The notes under the pieces are model-generated. The model worked only from the letters and a program-made list of their open reading frames with translations, was not told the origin of the DNA and ran no database searches. This document shows, piece by piece, positions 60,768 through 64,000 of a stretch of 64,000 nucleotides of DNA. The position numbers and the translations under genes were made by a program. Within the stretch, counting starts at the first letter, position 1. The number at the start of each line of letters is the position of its first letter. Origin of the DNA: Pterois miles (lineage: Eukaryota; Chordata; Actinopteri; Perciformes; Scorpaenidae); NCBI GenBank assembly GCA_947000775.1, contig CAMQGK010000565.1:6621001-6685000 (forward strand), given 5' to 3'.

Positions 60768-61870
60768 AAGGATACTCCTGAAATTGTTAAAATCTCCACA
60801 ATGAGGCAACTTTGCATTTAATGTACTGTACTTTTGTTCAGCAGGTATACATCAACCAGTCAAAGTCATCTCCGTTAGTTATGATGAAGGACTGGACATG
60901 ATTTTACTCAATAAACTTTAAAGCCCATCTTGTGTTTAAGGATCGCTCCCCAATTGTACTTTGTCCATATGTCACAAAAATGAATACCAATAGAATAATA
61001 ATAGTAATAATAATAACAGAATAGCCACCAGGGATCAACAAATGGTAACTGCAGAGTGGCGCAGCGCAAAACAACCATCAGTCAGTCCTGTTTTTCAATG
61101 AAATATATTTTTGGAAAACCCTCCCAATGGAAAAAAAAATACAACCTGCCCTGAAAAAGTTTATTGAAAAGGTGAAACACTGACTGAGACTAAACTAAAC
61201 TTGTGATCACTGACTTCTGATTAGGGACGTACATATATACATTGTAATGTACAATGCTTTATAATATAAAAATGTTTTTAATATATGAGGTGGTATTATG
61301 TATTTTTTATTTCTTAAAAGCCTAACAAGTGACAAAGTCTGCAAATTAGCTACGGCTATAAGTCCTATACACATTTTATTGGTTGCGCTTTAATTAAGTG
61401 TAACAGTGACTATATGTATTTTCCCTGTCAAATAAATTCACTCAATTAAATTGTAATCAGTGTACGTTTTAAATGAGGGTTTATTATGTGACTTAATTGC
61501 TGCTGTTGAATGACTGAATAACCATCAAGGAGAGACACTGATAAATGACATTTTTGACATCATAACAATCACATTTAAAGATGCTGAATCTAAGTGGCTT
61601 CGATCTATAAATACTAACATTACAAGCACATAAGAGTTTAAAAACATCCTTTTGGAGGAGATTGACTTTGTCGTTGTTTCCATCCAAACAATGTTAGCAG
61701 TGTTAGCTGAGAGATTAAAGTTGTTTGAAAATCTGCCCTTTACTGTGAAACTCTGAAAATGTATCCAGTAAAATGTCCCTAAAATTAAACTATTTGTAAA
61801 ACTCTGTCTAATCACCAAAAAAACAAAAAACAAAACACCAGTTATATACGAACATTAAATTAATCAACTT
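60768..61870. repeat. Tandem 1.1 kb unit, copy C (decayed and interrupted)
   Basis: 60768-60935 matches copy A from 59321. 61467-61865 matches copy A 59475-59945. Between them, about 60940-61465 is unrelated AT-rich sequence that looks inserted. Confidence 0.75.
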
Positions 61871-62007
61871 ATAGAGAACTATATGAAGCGGTGACACAAT
61901 TAGAAAACTTCTTCATCCAATTAAGAATCACATGAGAGTATTTTATCTGTAAACTTGTGACTTCCTGTGAATCAAGAGCCTCAGAAGTGTATAAGTGCAT
62001 GAACCCT

Positions 62008-62037
62008 CTCACACACACACACATACACAAGCACACA

Positions 62038-62071
<34 letters not shown>
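62008..62071. repeat. (CA)n microsatellite
   Basis: Interrupted then pure CA run between the tandem 1.1 kb array and the terminal flank. Confidence 0.97.
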
Positions 62072-62074
<3 letters not shown>

Positions 62075-62639
62075 TAGTCCATTAAATTGTTTACCGGACC
62101 AACTCAAAAAAAGAGTTGGAGAAAGAGAAAGAGCGATGACCGACCGCACAGCTGCAGGTCAGGAAGTTTGAGTTTGTTGTTGAGCAAAAGTTTCATTTAT
62201 TTATTTTTTGCCTCTGAGTGACTAGATCAGATGTGGGATTCAATACATAGTTTGGAGGAAGGGAATTATTGAAATTATTTGTATATTTGAACAACGTTTT
62301 CTGTTTTCTGTTAATTTGTACTCATTTTTTAAATAAATATCTTAATAGATTCTTTCCTTGTTCAGCTTGAGTTGCTGAAGATCATTATGATCCTTGAGAT
62401 GAATTTTTGTTTGGACGACAACATAAATAAATGTGCTTTGATTGTTATTATAATCATATCACTTTATCAGTCTTGTCCCACTTGTATGCACATAAGTAGA
62501 TTTTAAGGGGTTTTGGATGTTTGGTTATGGGGTGTCTTTTTTTTTTTTCCTCTGTATGTATCTGACTTTTATCCAAGCTGCAAATAAAAGTATAAAGTTA
62601 AATTAACATTATAGCAGCAGTGAGTTTGGACTATTAAAG

Positions 62640-62797
62640 TCAGTGCAGCGATGCCCTGATCACAACTCTTTTATTGTGAAAAGATCACAGATGAGCAGAG
62701 ACGTGGTGATATATTATATACATTTTTAATAAAAAACACTCAATGAACAGGTTTGAAAGGTTTGGTTTCTATATAATCTACTGTGTGTGTGTGTGTG

Positions 62798-62840
<43 letters not shown>

Positions 62841-63310
62841 ACATCTGACTGATATCATAACTGCAAATTAAAGCATAATGATCTTAAATTTCTGTTATAT
62901 GTCGTAACTATTACACGTTTGGACTGTAAGAGAAAAGATGCACTTCCCCTGATCTTTTCTCTTTTCTTTGACACTTCTCTATTAAGAAGAGAAAGAAAGA
63001 AAATAAAAACAGTGACTTATAATTACAGATTTAACTATTTTTGAGAAAAAAAACATACATATGACTTTGAAACACAATTAACAGGCACAATTTAACCCTC
63101 AGTGTCCTTTTAAGTTTGGTTACATGGCTCTGTGTGTGTGTGTGTGTGTGGAAATGCTTCTGACTAATATCATAATTGCAAATTAAAGCATAATGATGTT
63201 AAATTTCTGTTATATGTTGTAAATATTAGATGTTTGGTCTGTTAAACACAAAGTTGTACTGTCCTGATTGTGACTCTGTTATTGTGGAAAGATCACAGAT
63301 TACAGCTAAC
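62640..63310. repeat. Imperfect duplication around GT arrays
   Basis: CTGACTGATATCATAACTGC at about 62845 and CTGACTAATATCATAATTGC at about 63159 head matching blocks of about 90 bp, each after a GT array. A TTATTGTGAAAAGATCACAG block near 62673 recurs near 63281. Confidence 0.7.
62784..62837. repeat. (GT)n microsatellite
   Basis: GT run with one GC step. A shorter GT run at 63130-63151 occupies the equivalent position in the imperfect duplicate. Confidence 0.97.
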
Positions 63311-64000
63311 ATGCCAAGAAAAAAGTAGAGTTGAGCTTATTTTATCACTCACCTCAGTTAATATGAAATAAAAATAAAAATGAAAAGTTTATATTTAATG
63401 AAACACTGTGAATTATACTGCCTATAATTTGCTTTTACAGGGATCTTTCTTGACACAGTTTGTTTAATTTAGTCCACACATACACAATGAACTGTAATTG
63501 TTAAGAATCTAAAACTTTACAGATTGTATTTGCAGTTTGTGGAAACAAACTAAAATTTACTATCTAAATTATATTAAAGTATATTTAAAGTTTAAAATAT
63601 GTCATTTTATGTTGAAAAGGTCAAACCTGTGCAGATATTATTATTTGTGCATTAACTGTCAAAGCTCAAATATTTCACTGATAGTAAAATGTGATTTAAT
63701 CTGCACAAGTCAGTTTTCAGTTGCTGGTTTACAAACTCCTCCTTAGGTTGAGAGACTTTGTCGACCTTTTTGCTTATGAAACCGTTTCAGAACTGACTGA
63801 ACCCAAAATGCACATTGTGGTTGAGCTGGGAAAAAAACGACGTTCTGGTGTTTCTAGAACTTGCTAAAATATCTGAGTGCAGCTCATCGTTTCCTCTTTT
63901 CCTTCCTTCCTCGTTCTAACTGATGTTTTCTTCAGATGTTGAAAAGTGAAATTATGGAAAGATTGAGGAAACGAATTGAAGGAAAGGAAACAGAAGCAAA

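Larger units (their letters stand above)
61871..64000. other. Gene-free right end of window
   Basis: AT-rich sequence with CA/GT arrays and the imperfect duplication. No exon or RNA gene recognised. Confidence 0.6.

Noticed and set aside
48400..64000. Expected location of a mir-129-2 orthologue by mammalian synteny
   Set aside because: I looked for the mature sequence and its complement by eye and did not find them.

Overview
The window is nuclear DNA from a vertebrate, very probably a ray-finned (teleost) fish. Two intron-containing genes can be assembled exon by exon. Their order and orientation match the mammalian HSD17B12-ALKBH3 neighbourhood. The surrounding DNA is full of CA/GT microsatellites, tRNA-derived SINEs, hAT-like miniature elements, a Tc1 transposon and LINE tails of the kinds common in fish. 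There is no bacterial, organellar or CRISPR-like content.

Layout, read along the minus strand (high to low coordinates). (1) 64000-48400 has no recognisable complete gene. It holds a roughly 99% identical 1 kb duplication (52115-53158 and 56461-57531), a decayed tandem array of a 1.1 kb unit (58830-61870), many CA repeats, a near-perfect 78-nt hairpin (50145-50222), and a possible last exon plus 3' UTR of an unidentified minus-strand gene (49292-48405). (2) 48060-47485 is a promoter-like region with four inverted CCAAT motifs, an octamer, GC boxes, an SRE-like site and a TATA box. (3) 47484-25694 is hsd17b12 (11 coding exons, 330 residues), the ER-bound 3-ketoacyl-CoA reductase of very-long-chain fatty-acid elongation; its 12.8 kb intron 1 is loaded with repeats. 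(4) About 24530-23700 is a short intergenic gap. (5) About 23640-8565 is alkbh3 (one putative non-coding and nine coding exons, 296 residues), a 2-oxoglutarate/Fe(II) DNA/RNA alkylation-repair dioxygenase. (6) 8564-1 is gene-free flank with dispersed repeats.

Both genes look intact: all splice sites are GT-AG, reading phases agree at every junction, and catalytic residues are present. They share a strand and neighbourhood but no pathway. No clearly new protein-coding system was found. The observations most worth checking are the recent 1 kb duplication bounded by CA repeats, the long hairpin, two start-stop uORFs overlapping the alkbh3 start codon, a hammerhead-ribozyme-like core in a dispersed repeat, a Tc1 insertion 20 bp from a splice donor, and a G-saturated SINE copy that looks like a consensus error.
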